Made by a program: the position numbers and the translations under genes
Notes under the pieces: generated by a model
Database searches by the model: none
What the model saw: the letters and a program-made list of their open reading frames with translations, nothing else
What the model was told of the DNA's origin: nothing
Assembly: GCA_032207245.1 (NCBI GenBank)
Contig: CM063498.1
Span: forward strand, 91,144,848-91,208,847
Direction: 5' to 3'
From: Pardosa pseudoannulata
Lineage: Eukaryota; Arthropoda; Arachnida; Araneae; Lycosidae
Length of the DNA stretch: 64,000 nucleotides
Shown here: positions 1 through 11,530 of the stretch, piece after piece
How the letters are laid out: every line of letters starts with the position of its first letter
How positions within the stretch are numbered: position 1 is the stretch's first letter

Positions 1-225
1 TCAAGGAAATCTTACTGTAACTGCACCCCAGGGAGACCTTAGACGAACTAACTTTTGCTTACTAAAATACTTCTTTAGAAATTAATTCTTTAGAGCATAA
101 TTCTTTAAGCATAATTGTAAAATTTACAACAATTATATTGATTAGTTCCGAATTCCAATATTTTAAAACGTAGTATTTACTTGACTATGGTCTGCAACAG
201 TCAGATTCCTGTAATATCTGACTCA

Positions 226-569
226 TTGCAGTCGTTTCTTCTTCATGGCCTCGGTGAGAAGTGATTTCTTAATACTTTGACCACGAATGATCCATCTCCT
301 TTTGAAAACCTCTTCAGTGGCGGGGTGAGCCATGGCCCTTCCGTAGAATTGAATTTCAGGTAGCCCTCTTCTTGGACAGACTTCTCCAGTTTTTTAATCT
401 GAGGACCTTCAGATCTGTTTCAAGTATCTTGATCCACCGGATCCTTGGTCTTCCACTTTTTCGGGCTCCAGTTGGTTTAGCGTTAAAAATCATTTTGGTG
501 TCAAGGTCATTTTCCATTCTGATCTCATGTTTTCCCATTTCAGTCTTTAAACTGAAATATATTCTATAA
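226..569 (-). pseudogene. Non-LTR retrotransposon, C-terminal tail of reverse transcriptase ORF
   Basis: An open frame at 538-356 encodes KSGRPRIRWIKILETDLKVL followed by KNWRSLSKKR. This GRPxxRW...DL...NWR...KR block is the C-terminal signature seen in many arthropod endonuclease/reverse transcriptase elements, after the YGSECW motif. A stop at 356 and a frame change to a further open stretch (226-350) show decay. The RT domain proper would lie further up the - strand and is not recognisable, so this is a 3' fragment. Confidence 0.6.
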
Positions 570-1039
570 ACATGCTACATTTTTACTTAGAAAGATTGAA
601 AGAAAAATATATCAAGAACGAAAATTCATTATCCTTTTAAAATATTTCATTTCTCATTAAATAAGTTTAAATCATCATTTCACTTTGAATCTTAAATGTG
701 AAAAAAGAGTTTTTCTAATTTTTGGAGCTAAACGCCTTTTTTTCAGCTAACTTAAGAATTATTTTTAGATTTTTATTTGTTTATTTACTTATTTATTTAT
801 TTTAAATCAAAATGCCACATTTCTTTGTAAAGATATTCATTTAATCTTTCTTTTAAACTTCTCTAAATGGAGATTTTAATACATATAACATAATATGAAG
901 AAGTTCACTACATCACTAAAGAATTAAAAATTTAAAAGTGCCGGTTAATAGCTTACTAGATTATTTTTCCTTTTTCACTTTTATAAAAAGCAGAGGGTGT
1001 ATAGAAGTTGGTAGCGTCATCTGGTGAATGATAAATATA

Positions 1040-1565
1040 CTAAAGATGGCAATAAATCTCAATTCGCTAAATATAATAGATAAAAATAAGTTTTTATATT
1101 AAAATTATAGTTTAGGAAAAAGAATTATTAAGAAAACTAAGTATGTGTGAAGGATAAAGTTCCTACTAAATTATAGAATTTATTCGGATAATAGCACTTA
1201 GTTTTGCCATAGTTAAATAAATTTTAAGTCAATACAAGTTTCATAGATGGCAGCACTACTTGATATTTAGTACACTTACTTCACTTTTAGAATTTTAAAT
1301 GTACTAATGTAATAACTTTAAAAATGATGATAGAATTAATCATAGTAACTTTTAGAACTTTAAATGTACTAAAGGTAGTCTTATATCTCAGTTCATTAAA
1401 TACAATATTTAAAAATTAGTTCTTTTAGTAAATTATCAAGAGAGGAAAAATCATACCGAAAACGAGATAGATATATTATTTCACCCTACTAAATTATACA
1501 ACTTAATCAGATAAGAACAATAGTAGTTTCATTGTATTTAAATAAATTTTAAGTTAAAATATGTT
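1040..1565. repeat. Diverged tandem duplication, about 325-bp period
   Basis: Units about 1040-1240 and 1365-1565 share CTCAATTCGCTAAATA / CTCAGTTCATTAAATA, CCTACTAAATTATA and AAATAAATTTTAAGT in the same order and orientation. No coding capacity. It lies just before the hAT-type element and may be older host DNA. Confidence 0.55.
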
Positions 1566-2808
1566 TAATGATTTCATATGATTGCATTCAATGACTATTG
1601 AATTGAGACTAAACATTAATTTCTGGACAATTAAAAATTTTAATATCGAAACTTATAATCAATAAGTACAGGGCCATACTAAGTTACTTTTGTGCCCAGG
1701 GCAGAATCTAATTTTTGTTCCCTCCACCCCGATGCAAATTTATAGCGACAAGTTATTATCATCATTACAGTCATATAAAAATTGTAACATTGAATTAGCA
1801 AACAGATTTAAGAAATTAGCATTAAAGTAATATTCAAAATCAAAAACACCAAATTTTCATTTTACGTAATCATTATTATTTCTGTTTAGTCATGCTAAAA
1901 ATTAAGGATTTTTAAGGACCTAGAGTGACCCACTTTTTTATTTTCTACCTTGTCAAACTCACAAGCTCTGTGGTGCAGAAAATAAATATTAATAATAGAA
2001 TTAAAAATAATTTAAATTGATGAAATGATTTAATGGTTTATAGTAGTATGTTGCTAATAATCTGTCTTATAAATATGCATAACCCATAGGATAAAAAGAG
2101 CACCAGGTTTGTTGAGGGTATTAATTATCCCCTATATAATAATAGCCTAAGTTATCTGTACGTCTGTCCTCCAACTTATGAAGCGGTTGGACCTGGAATG
2201 GATAGAGGCATACATTCAAAGCGAATAAAGTTTACCTTCTCCTAAACTATCGATCCGATTCTAAAATAAATTTGTATAAATAGGCTTCATATCACAGAAA
2301 AAAATACTGTCGTCTTTAAAACGTTCGAAATCCATCCCTTCCCTCCTTTTCGACAGTTTAATGCCATTATTTCAAGCCCTATTTTCCCCGGTTAAGAGCA
2401 GGCGATTAAATTTATCCATTTATCACTTAATAAATAGGTAAAAGTAACAATTTTTTCTCGCATTGTGACGTCATTCCTTTAAACATCTCATTTAATCATT
2501 TCATATTTTAAACTATTTAAATATCGTCTACACTATTTTAATCTTAAATAATAGATTAGGTACATACGTGATAATTTTAAATTGAATCATCGATTATTTT
2601 TTGTTACAATGAAAATTTTACCACCTGTATTAACAATAAATTCTTTTCATATAAGTCTAGGAGTCTATTTCAAGGACTCATAAATATCTAACTTTTAATT
2701 TATATATATTTGGAAATTAAGAAGTTTGTTCTTTTGTATGTTTGTTTATTATACATAATCACACGGTTTGACTAAATGAATTCAATGTGATTCTGAACTG
2801 TATTACAG

Positions 2809-2977
2809 GATCGGGAAACTCTAGAGGAGTATGAAGATAAATAAATTATTGAGAGTGAACCAGATAGTTCTCAGCCCCAAAACAAACATTTTTTACCTGC
2901 CTCATTGGGTACTCAACAGTTCTGGAATATTAAAAATTTTACTAATCCCGTCATATGTGGGGCTCTATGCTAGTCAG
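2809..2977 (+). pseudogene. Exon-like open stretch, probably decayed transposase N-terminus
   Basis: A TATTACAG acceptor is followed by a frame reading DRETLEEYEDK, stop, then IIESEPDSSQPQNKHFLP and on to a second stop just before GTAAAT. Composition (acidic, Ser/Pro/Gln) is protein-like, unlike the other two frames. It lies inside the hAT-type element, so a transposase N-terminal remnant is the simplest reading. I considered and do not support an SLF1 exon: the stop codons at 2842 and 2971 break the frame. Confidence 0.3.
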
Positions 2978-3059
2978 GTAAATAACACTAAAATTAAAGT
3001 AAATAGGAAACAATATAGTTCATGACAAACAATAATTACCTCGTACAATAATTTATTAA

Positions 3060-3668
3060 CCCTCTAAGCGGTTCACACGTACAATTCGTCCAAAGCGATG
3101 ATGTCTTCGAAGCGGTTGTCACGTACAATTTTCGACCTCCAAAAACGTTCCGAAAATGGATGTAATGTACATTTCTGCCAGTGTTTTCCCCCATGGAGTT
3201 TTGAGGTAGGAGGGTGAGGTCGATTGTTTATTAAATGCACACCTACTCCCTGAGGCACAAAGACGCTCATAGCTTTTCATGGCTTTGTAAATCTCTATTT
3301 CGAAGTATTTCGTTTGCGGTAACAGATGTATCTCTCATTGCACCACTTAAATAGCTTGGATGACTTTCGTAAAAGAGATAGAAATCATTCTCTTAAAGAA
3401 TATTTTTATTTGTACTTTTAGAACCCATTATTTCTTATGGGATGATCTTCGATACTTGACGAGCTTTATGTGGATTAAAAAAGAACAATCTATAATGTCT
3501 ATTTATAAACGGAAATAAAGGGACATTAAAAAGGGTGGGTTTCCCGTATTCCAATCTAGTCGACAATGGGTGAAGTAAAAAAAAAAAAGAACAATTGGGT
3601 CACTGACACAATGAAATTTTAGCATATTTTTGGAGACTTTTTTTCCTCAGTGTGTTCCACTTGGAGGG
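3060..3668. mobile_element. piggyBac-like MITE, 609 bp, TTAA target sites
   Basis: TTAA at 3056-3059 and 3669-3672 flank inverted ends CCCTCTAAGCGGTTCACAC and, read from the right, CCCTCCAAGTGGAACACAC. CCC-starting inverted repeats with TTAA on both sides are the piggyBac hallmark. A subterminal repeat (CGGTTCACACGTACAATT and CGGTTGTCACGTACAATT) lies near the left end. No coding capacity. Inserted within the hAT-type element. Confidence 0.8.
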
Positions 3669-4899
3669 TTAAAACTTAACGAAAGGAGAATTGTGCATGT
3701 GGATTAAAAATTATACTGAAGAAGTTCAAATGAACAAGATATCACGAGGGAAATGAAATTACTTCAATGACACGGACATAAAATTCAACTGTTATGCACA
3801 AAATAATGTCAAAGATATTGATTGAAATTTATCAGGACTAAATATTTAGCAGGTAAAATTTAAGCACAGAAATTGATATCAACTACTGCAAATTATAATA
3901 ACCACATTATACAATGATAAACAAAGGTAAAAAATTATAAATTTCACCAGGAGAAGAATACAAGAAGATATGCATACAAAAAGTTTTAACTAAAGCGGTA
4001 GTAATATACAGCTGGCATGGGAAAAAAGAAAGTCATCAAGTAAGCAGCAATATATAACAATTAGTGCATTAGTAAATTAGTACAATCAGTAAATTTTCGT
4101 GCCTAGGGCAAGTGCCCCAAGTGCCCATGTGATAATCAGGCCCTGATAAGTACAATGTCCCTTTAAGAATTTTAAGAATTTTTAGAACTGAAAATATGTG
4201 TTAATAGTTTAAATAATATTAATTTAAGTGCATATTCCTTCACTGAATTCTATACCTAAATATAAATAAAGCTTGTAATATCTCTGAAAATCATAACTTC
4301 ATCCGATTTGAAAGTTCCAACGTTAGGTCTTTATATACATAAAAGGAAACTATAAATATCCATTTTGAGCACTCCTGAACTGGTTTTGACCAGTTTCATT
4401 TTTATGTATGTACGTACTTATGTATCTCCCATAATAAAAAAAATGATTAGTTGTAGAAGGTCGAAATTATTTATTTAAAACCTTTATAACTTCTAGTTGT
4501 ATGCCTCCCCTCTTAGTTGCAATCTGCACTAAAACACAAAAGAACGTAAAACTTAAATATCAAGAATATTAACGCTGAGTCACAAAACCCTAAGCGATTT
4601 ACCATAGGACTATTATGACAGCTAGATATACTTCTCATATTTTCATTGCAAACTGCACTCTATATAATAAAGCATTGTAACATATATTAACAACGAAGAG
4701 GGGCATAACTAAAAATTGATTTGCCATAGAATGTGAAATTTTATATTTAGAACTGTTATAACACCTAGTTTGTGCCCCTACTCTTAAAAAACGTTTATTG
4801 AACTGTGTGAAGACTGTAGTGCAGGTGAAGAAGGAGAAGATATTACTTTCTTCTGCAGGTATTTTATTTTATCTTTTTGGTTTGATGCTCTTTTATATA

Positions 4900-5473
4900 C
4901 AGTAACACCCGTTTAAGAAGTTCCCGCTTAAGAAGTTTATATTTTCGGTACCCATTTTCCTCCTATTCATACAATGTTAAAATAACCCGTTTATAAAATT
5001 TCGTTCCAAACTCTTTCTTAAAAAGTTTTCATTTCATTTCCAGAACGCGTTTATAGCTGCCTTTCGATTACTGTTTTTTTTTTTTTTTTTTCTCCTCTCT
5101 GTTTGTAAAGGTCAATGATTATGGTTGAAAACGATTGTTGTCATTTTTATTTAAAATGTGCCTAGAGAAGTTTTTAAAAGCTTAAGACAGCTGGACTGTT
5201 ACAAATTTCCGATAAAAAACAAAAACAAAAAACTATAACCGATTTTTTTCTGTAAAATCGATTCCAGAGGTGTTTAAAGCAAAATTTCTGAGCTGGATTA
5301 AAGATAGTCTAAGGTAATTATGTTGTTTTCCTTTATTAGCTGATTTTTAAGTGGGCAAAAAATGTAAATTTTTGAGAAAACCCCAACTTATTGTTTATAT
5401 ATTATTTTATAAAAAAAAATCTCTCCTCGGTATCTATGTAATTATTTTGTTTAAAAAAACTAATTTCGTTTAA

Positions 5474-5542
<69 letters not shown>

Positions 5543-5638
5543 CATACATACGATTAAATAATGCTTATTGCCTGATTTCCCGTATAAGAAGTTTTGATGA
5601 GTTAGGCCCTTGGAAAACTTCTTAAGCGGGTTTCACTG
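4900..5638. mobile_element. TA-flanked MITE with CAGTRAMACCCG ends
   Basis: Left end CAGTAACACCCGTTTAAGAA and right end read inward CAGTGAAACCCGCTTAAGAA are inverted repeats, each outside bordered by TA. This is the Tc1/mariner-pogo (Tigger-like) pattern. TAAGAAGTT recurs several times near both ends, which suggests transposase-binding repeats. No ORF. A long TA microsatellite lies inside. Confidence 0.75.
5475..5551. repeat. (TA)n microsatellite then (CATA)n
   Basis: About 30 uninterrupted TA units followed by a few CATA units, inside the 4900-5638 MITE. Confidence 0.95.
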
Positions 5639-5640
5639 TA

Positions 5641-8059
5641 TTTGAAAAAGAGCCTTAACATTATTTTTCAGTATTCTTAGATTTCAACCAGGCTAATTTT
5701 GTGTTATTATAAATAAGCTTGTATTTTAAAATATTTCTACAGACGTGTTTCAGATTAGATTCAAAATCCTCCAAAATCCTAACCATGTCATTAGCTGTTA
5801 AATAATGTCTAATCTGTAAATGTTTGGCTCTATCCACTTATTCAATTAATTACCATGATACCGTAATTTTTCATACTTCCTTTTAAAATGTAACTGATAT
5901 TTCCTTCGTATATCCAGACTTAGGTTACCAATCTGTCTATCTATATTAATTATAAATGTTTTTAAGTCTATCTGTAAGCACTTTTGCGCCTAAACGGTAA
6001 TAGCTACGGGTACGAAAATCGATACAGCTAATTTTTGTGATACCATGCAAAACTTCTCAAAGTCCTATTTTAAAATTCGAATTAGTTTTTATTTAATTTA
6101 TTTTTAATCCATTTTTAACAGGGTTTTTTTCCGATTTCAAACATTGTTATCAAATTCTACCCTAGACGATTATTTTGTCTTCATTTATCCCTAAATAACA
6201 AGCAAGCGTGTTTTCAAAATTAAAAATAACTTTACGGACCCACATTACCTCCATGGTTTTAACATTATTTTTAACATTTTTAGCACTATTTTTAGTCATT
6301 TTCTGAAATTTTCTCATTTAATCATTATTTTTCAATCCATCTTTCTTCAAATCAAGGTATTCAGAGATTAATTACATAATGTACATGCTGAGAATCATTT
6401 AAATACTAAGGTGCTACCATAGGTATGTCATTGGTATATTATATTTTCACATTTTGAACTGTATTATTTTTATTAATTACAAATTTTTCTTTGGTTATTT
6501 TTTATTGCACAGTAAAATTCTATGCTCAATATTCTAATCAATTCTTCCATTTATAGTTTAATAAATAAATACTAATAATTTCTTTTTTAATAAAGTCCTA
6601 ACTTAACTGAGAATACTGATATATAAAATCGTTTGACATCTTTTTTAAAACTGTGGTAAAGTGAAACCGCTTTCCTAAAGTAGAATATTTGATTAGAAAT
6701 AATAATAATAATAATATAATAACAAATATATTGAAGAAAGAAATTAAAAGGTTTTTATGCCATTTCTTTTTGTCTTCTAAAATGTACGGTAAGAAATTCT
6801 AATGTTTATTTCGTAAACTGAATTTAGTTCTTTAAATCTTTTAAATTCTTTATTGCTGTGTTTTGTATTTTAATATAAACCATAATATACATATAGTTTT
6901 CAAATGTAATATATTTTAGGAACAACATTAGTACAGAAGTTTAATTTTATAAAATATTAATTAAAAACTAATACAACAGATGGGATTAACTTTATAGATC
7001 CAAAAATCGTAGATACACTTGCACGGAAATTTTAAATTCTATTTAATTTACATCCCTTGTAATTTCTAGAAAAAAATTCATAAAACCCAAAATGTAAAAA
7101 ATTTGTCAATGGAGTTTTATACTAACCCTGTTTTTTTTTTACTCTTTTTTACACAATGAAACAAAAGGTTATTCTAATTTTTAATTATATAAAACCAACA
7201 CTGAATAATGCAAGTTCCATTATTCATGTTCTTTGGAATGTTCCGCAAATTTTGACAGACAAAATTTACCAAAATTTATTTATTTCGACTGCAGTTATTT
7301 AATGGCATAATCTGAGTGATAAATGTCATAAAAAGAGAGGAAATGAATTGTTATTATTTTGGTTATGATAATCAATTGTTTGCATAATATAATTTAAAAT
7401 CTAATTTGAAATTTGAAATACATATAATAATTATTTGAATTGAAAACCTTAATTTTCCAGATCAAAGGCTGGACACGAAGCAGGTAGTAGGTGATAAACC
7501 AATAATTACTGTTATTCTCAATGTCATGTACTTTTAGTCATATGCAATAAATTAAAGTCATATCAGGATAACCATTCAGGTATTTTGATGGCACGTTGGG
7601 ATATGATATGGGTTATTCAGAATTTTTAAATTATTATAGATGCAACAACATCATATTATCGCAGTAATCTGCTCTTCCTTTTAGCCATAATATCGACTTG
7701 GCGTTAAAGTCACTACCAAAAGATCGTTATTTCCTAGATCAGTGATTCGGCGATCAGCGATCAGAGATGGGGTCGTTTGAATGCTTCTGTACTACCATAT
7801 TAAATGTACTAGTTGGACTATATTACCGACAACTATTGCATATCTCCTGGACCTGATATCACCTGGCTGATATCTAGATTATCCGTTGGCGTACTCTTAC
7901 ACTTGTGACCAAAACCCAATTTTTTGTATTTGGGCTTGAAATAATTACCAGAAACTTTTATTTTATTAACACAAAATGCACATATTAAAAGTAAAAAAGT
8001 TGTATCGAAATTAAGAAATAGCTTTACTTATGCATTACACATTTTTAGTATAATATATG
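5641..8059. other. AT-rich stretch, no gene recognised
   Basis: No exon-like frame. A segment at about 5930-6160 (CTGTAAGCACTTTTGCGCC then CGGTAATAGCTACGGGTACG) is less AT-rich and repeat-like but unassigned. CAGTGATTCGGCG at 7740 could be one end of the hAT relic that follows; no matching duplication supports it. Confidence 0.4.
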
Positions 8060-8256
8060 TTTTTGCTTGTCGACCATCCGTATGTAGTTTTAGCTCCAGT
8101 GAGTCACTGCAAGACGGAAACTTCAAGTTGAGAGCGATATCAAGTTTTTATTGCTGTGACAAATAAAAATGTTTTTTCGCACAAATATTTTGATGAAAAT
8201 TAAATTAAAATTTTCAGTTCTTCCCACTCAGTGATTGGTATTCATCTTCTGAAAAG

Positions 8257-8431
8257 TCGAACGATGGACGAGTGGTTAAGGGGCTGATCATCAGTATTGG
8301 AGTTTGTGTAAATCCTACTATGGCATCGATGTTCAAAGTCGTTCAGAATTGGCTTTAAGCAGTAGATCCCGACCTCATTACTCCTCATGTTGCCAAAAAG
8401 TAGACCGTGGCACTCAAAACCAAACCTAACC
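8257..8431 (+). mobile_element. tRNA-derived SINE copy (in hAT relic)
   Basis: Head ACGATGGACGAGTGGTTAA resembles a tRNA A box; the tail GGCTTTAAGCAGTAGATCCC and TGCCAAAAAGTAGACCGTG matches the other SINE copies in this window. Imperfect flanking repeat ATCTTCTGAAAAG (8244-8256) and ATCTTTTGTAGAA (8432-8444). It interrupts the hAT transposase frame between a STKDG-like and a EYQSL-like segment. B box decayed. Confidence 0.7.
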
Positions 8432-9542
8432 ATCTTTTGTAGAAACCCAAAAATGAGATCTTGACAAATAAGACTAAAATATAGCTTTGAATCTTAAGTC
8501 GCAAGATACATCGATGAGGCATTCTTTTTTATTCGTAATTAATTTGCTTTCTTCGATGTTAGCTACAAATGGATCTATTATCCACATATTTCCATACTTA
8601 GGATCTTCTTTATTTGGATAATATACTTTAGAAAAATTACATAGTCATCAAAATTAATAAGCATTTGTATTTTTATGCCATGAACCCACGAATTCACCAT
8701 TATCTTATTCTTATTTAGTTGTTTATTTTCTCCCTCGCTGCTATTCAGGCTCTCTGAAAGAAACTCAGGATTGAAGGGTTCGGATTATAGAATCCTGTTG
8801 ACCTATTTACTGAAAGTACTGAAGGTAAACATTTGTGAATCTCCTTCAACCAAATACGTTTATCATAGCAATATTTTCTTTCGAAAAATCTATTTTACCT
8901 CCTACTGTAAAAGCGTCCTTGAGTTGTTCTTGCAAAGATATCTTTAGTTTATTTAACAGAGAAAAAAACATTTGCAGATGTGAAACTTTAGCTACCCACT
9001 CATTGTCAAACAGGAGTTCTTGAAATTTTAGATTATTTTTCTGCTGAAAAAAAAATTAATTTCTTCATGCAGGACAAATAGTCGGGTAAGACTTCTACCC
9101 TTCAAAAGCCACCTTACCTCTGAGAAAACAAGATGATGAATGTACTGGAAATCCATTTCTGCACAAAATATTTCAAATATTAAAACATTGAGTGCTTTGT
9201 GTGGAATTTAATTATGAGTTTATCAACATCTTATAATACTTCGTGTAATTCTGGGGACATTCTTTTTCTATCACTAAATGCTCCCGATGTATATTGCAGT
9301 GTGTAGGTAGAAGGTCTGAGGGACTAACATTTTTTATCTTTCCAACAACTCTTGCGTGTTGTCCAGTCATGTTTGCAGCACCGTCTGTACAAATGCCAAT
9401 ACATTTTTTCCATTCAATAACATGTTTCTGGAAAAAGCTATCAATTGTTTTAAAAATCTCAAAGCTAGTTGTTCCACTAGTAAGTTCAGTGACCAGAGTA
9501 TTATGTAATTCTTCTTTACACTCAACTCTCACAACACAAATG

Positions 9543-9718
9543 GTTTGGTTTGGTTTGAAGCGCTACGGTCTACTTTTTGCAACACGAGGGCTAATGAGAC
9601 CGGGACCTACTGCTTAAAGCCGATTCCGAACGGCTACGAACATCCATGCCATAGTGGGACTCGAACCCACGAACTCCGGTTCCGAAGGCCAGCACCCTAA
9701 CCATTCGGCCATCGTTCC
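9543..9718 (-). mobile_element. tRNA-derived SINE, best-preserved copy
   Basis: On the - strand it starts GGAACGATGGCCGAATGG (A box, positions 9712-9701) and has GGTTCGAGTCC (B box, 9667-9657), a near-perfect internal pol III promoter. A non-tRNA body follows (GGCTTTAAGCAGTAGGTCCC, TTGCAAAAAGTAGACC) and it ends in repeats of AACCA. AACACAAATG flanks it at 9533-9542 and 9719-9728 as a target duplication. Inserted into the hAT DDE region. Confidence 0.88.
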
Positions 9719-9909
9719 AACACAAATGAGAAGTGCTTTGTTTTATCCGTAGATTTATCAAGTTGAGTTGAATAAAATTGGGAATTTTTTTTTACGATTT
9801 TTATAACTTAATTTGCAATATCTTCAGCCATTTCTGCGTTTAACAGTATTAGCAGACAGAGGAATTCCGTTCAGTTTTCCAAAACAACTTCACATGTAGA
9901 TTTGTAATA

Positions 9910-11174
9910 GGTGAGCGCGAAAGTTCTACTCATTTTTGGATATGCAAATTTATATTGGCATTTAAAACACACATGACATTTTAATGACACAAATAGTCGG
10001 TCAATCAAACGTCTGGATGCCTCACATATAAATGCATCATGTCTCACAAAGATAATCATTTAAAAAAAATCTCAGAAAGTGTAACATGGAAAGCGAAAAT
10101 GAGGATATAAGACACTATTTGTTTCACGAGTTCCACAAAAAGAGTTCGACAGCCGCAGCAGGTCGCAATGTTTGTCAAGTTTATGGGTAGGATGCAATAG
10201 ACAAAACCACATGTCGTCGATGGCTTCGTAAATTTAGGGAAGGAGAAAGAAGCTGCCAAGATCAGGCTAGGAGTGGACAGCCATCACATGTTGGAGAAGA
10301 CGATATTGAGCAAGCCGTAAGGAACAACCCGAAACCAACAGTTCAAGAATTAGCGAAGACCTTCAACATACACCGGACAACGGTTGAGAGAGAGCTGGTT
10401 TTACGAGAAAGTTGAATCGTTTGGTACCACAAAACCAGAGAGCTAATCAATGGGATGACCGAATCGCCACCTGTGTCTCCTTGCTTTCCCAATACAACCC
10501 CCTCCCCCGATTCTTTACAAGAGTTGTGACAGGAGATGAAAAGTGTGTAGTGTACCGTAACGTAAAGTGTCGTAGGACTGTGTTTCGCTCTTCAGATCCG
10601 CCTGCTTTGACTTTGAAAGCTGAATTTCATCCCAAGAAGGTGTTATTGAGTGTGTGGTGGAATATGCAGGAAATAATTCACTGGGAGGTCCTGCCACTCA
10701 AACAAATCATCAATGCTGCGTTCTACTGTCTATAGTTATACAGGTTGCATTCAAATTTTAATGCAAAGTGGCCAGGTCTAATCATTCATCACGGTGTTAT
10801 CCTTCATCACGATACCGCCAAGCCACATGTTGTTGTCATCATTCACCAAAAGTTGGGCTTTAGTTGGGAGATTTTATCCCACCCTCCCTATTTTTCAGAC
10901 TTGACACCAACCGATTATCACCTATTTCGGGCGTTGAGTAATTCCTTCAGTCAGAAAACTTTTATTGACCTTGACGCTGTGAAAACTACCATCCAAAATT
11001 TTTTTGACTCGAAACCGCAAAATTTTACCACCGTCGGATTTATGTCCTATAAGAAAAATGGCAAGAATTCATAGATAGCGATAGAGATAATGCACAATAA
11101 AAAGTTCTGTTCATTTTGCTTTTTTCCCCTTTTCTTTATGGGTGAGAACAACGGGTGGAACTTTTGCACTCACC
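9910..11174 (+). mobile_element. mariner element, 1.26 kb, inserted in the hAT relic
   Basis: Inverted ends: GGTGAGCGCGAAAGTTCTAC on the left and, read inward, GGTGAGTGCAAAAGTTCCAC on the right. TA precedes the left end; the right shows CA, a probable mutated TA. Length is normal for mariner (~1.3 kb). It carries the transposase relic described separately, and its insertion splits the hAT coding region between YQTLHVV-like and TCEVVLEN segments. Confidence 0.87.
10086..11074 (+). pseudogene. mariner transposase, broken
   Basis: Starts at ATG 10086 (MESENEDIRHYLFHEFHK). N-terminal helix-turn-helix region shows CRRWLRKFREGERSCQD then RSGQPS. The catalytic part keeps VTGDEKC, HHDTAKPH and SDLTPTDYHLF, so all three acidic residues of the DD34D triad are present (third Asp one residue closer than usual). 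Breaks: in-frame TAG at 10188, a frameshift near 10410, and TAG at 10733. Normal mariner length is ~345 aa and this is close to full length. One sees recent-enough decay that most blocks remain readable. Confidence 0.88.
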
Positions 11175-11530
11175 CAACAACATGCAAGGTTTGATAATTT
11201 TTCTCCAACAGATATATTTGTTTATTTTTCGCAACTCGAAGAGATATCAAATAGAAAGCTTTTAATAGGGAATAATCTTCAACAATCCTATTTTAAAAGC
11301 CCTGCTTGTTGCATATCTTCAAGAATTTTTTTTAAATAATCAAGTGATTTCTTAGCCAAATTTGGGTGCTTTGATTGCAAGTGTCTCAAGTTTTGACGGT
11401 TTCATGGCATAGTTAAATAAAATCTTCCATATAACACAAAGAGACCATCATTCTGACTCACTATCAGGTTCTTGAACAAATCCAAATTTCAATTGGGATG
11501 AATAATATTTTTATACTTTGCTTTTTTCGT

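Larger units (their letters stand above)
1669..4145. mobile_element. hAT-type element, 2.5 kb, with 8-bp target duplication
   Basis: Left end CAGGGCCATACTAAGT and right end ...AATCAGGCCCTG are inverted, with inner GGGCA-rich blocks on both sides. ATAAGTAC occurs at 1662-1669 and 4146-4153, an 8-bp duplication as expected for hAT (its last base is shared with the left end). CAGGGCC termini and GTGCCC-type subtermini are typical of arthropod hAT families. No transposase domain is readable except a possible fragment at 2809-2977. A piggyBac-like MITE sits inside it. Confidence 0.6.
8060..11530 (-). pseudogene. Decayed hAT transposase (SCAND3/ZBED5-like) broken by three insertions
   Basis: Reading down the - strand in order: SQLKFGFVQEP and a BED-finger-like region (MKPSKLE) near 11500-11350; YLISLRVAKNKQ near 11240; interruption by mariner; TCEVVLEN then IPLSANTVKRR near 9850; QLDKSTDKTKHFSF at 9760; interruption by a SINE; then an open frame 9532-9212 with WKKCIGICTDGAANMTG and THCNIHREHL, the hAT DDE region; EVRWLLKGRSLTRLF near 9100; DPFVANIEESKL near 8580; interruption by a second SINE; and KYLCEKTFLFVTAIKT near 8170, the hAT dimerisation end. 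Several stops and frameshifts (for instance around 9735) show it is dead. Family members are ~600 aa; most of that length is represented. Confidence 0.85.

Noticed and set aside
2809..2977. Upstream SLF1 exon
   Set aside because: The only protein-like frame has stop codons at 2842 and 2971, and it lies inside a hAT-type element.
9650..9718. Possible functional tRNA gene on the - strand
   Set aside because: The A and B boxes are good, but there is no closed acceptor stem and the tRNA-like part runs into the SINE body with a target duplication around the whole.
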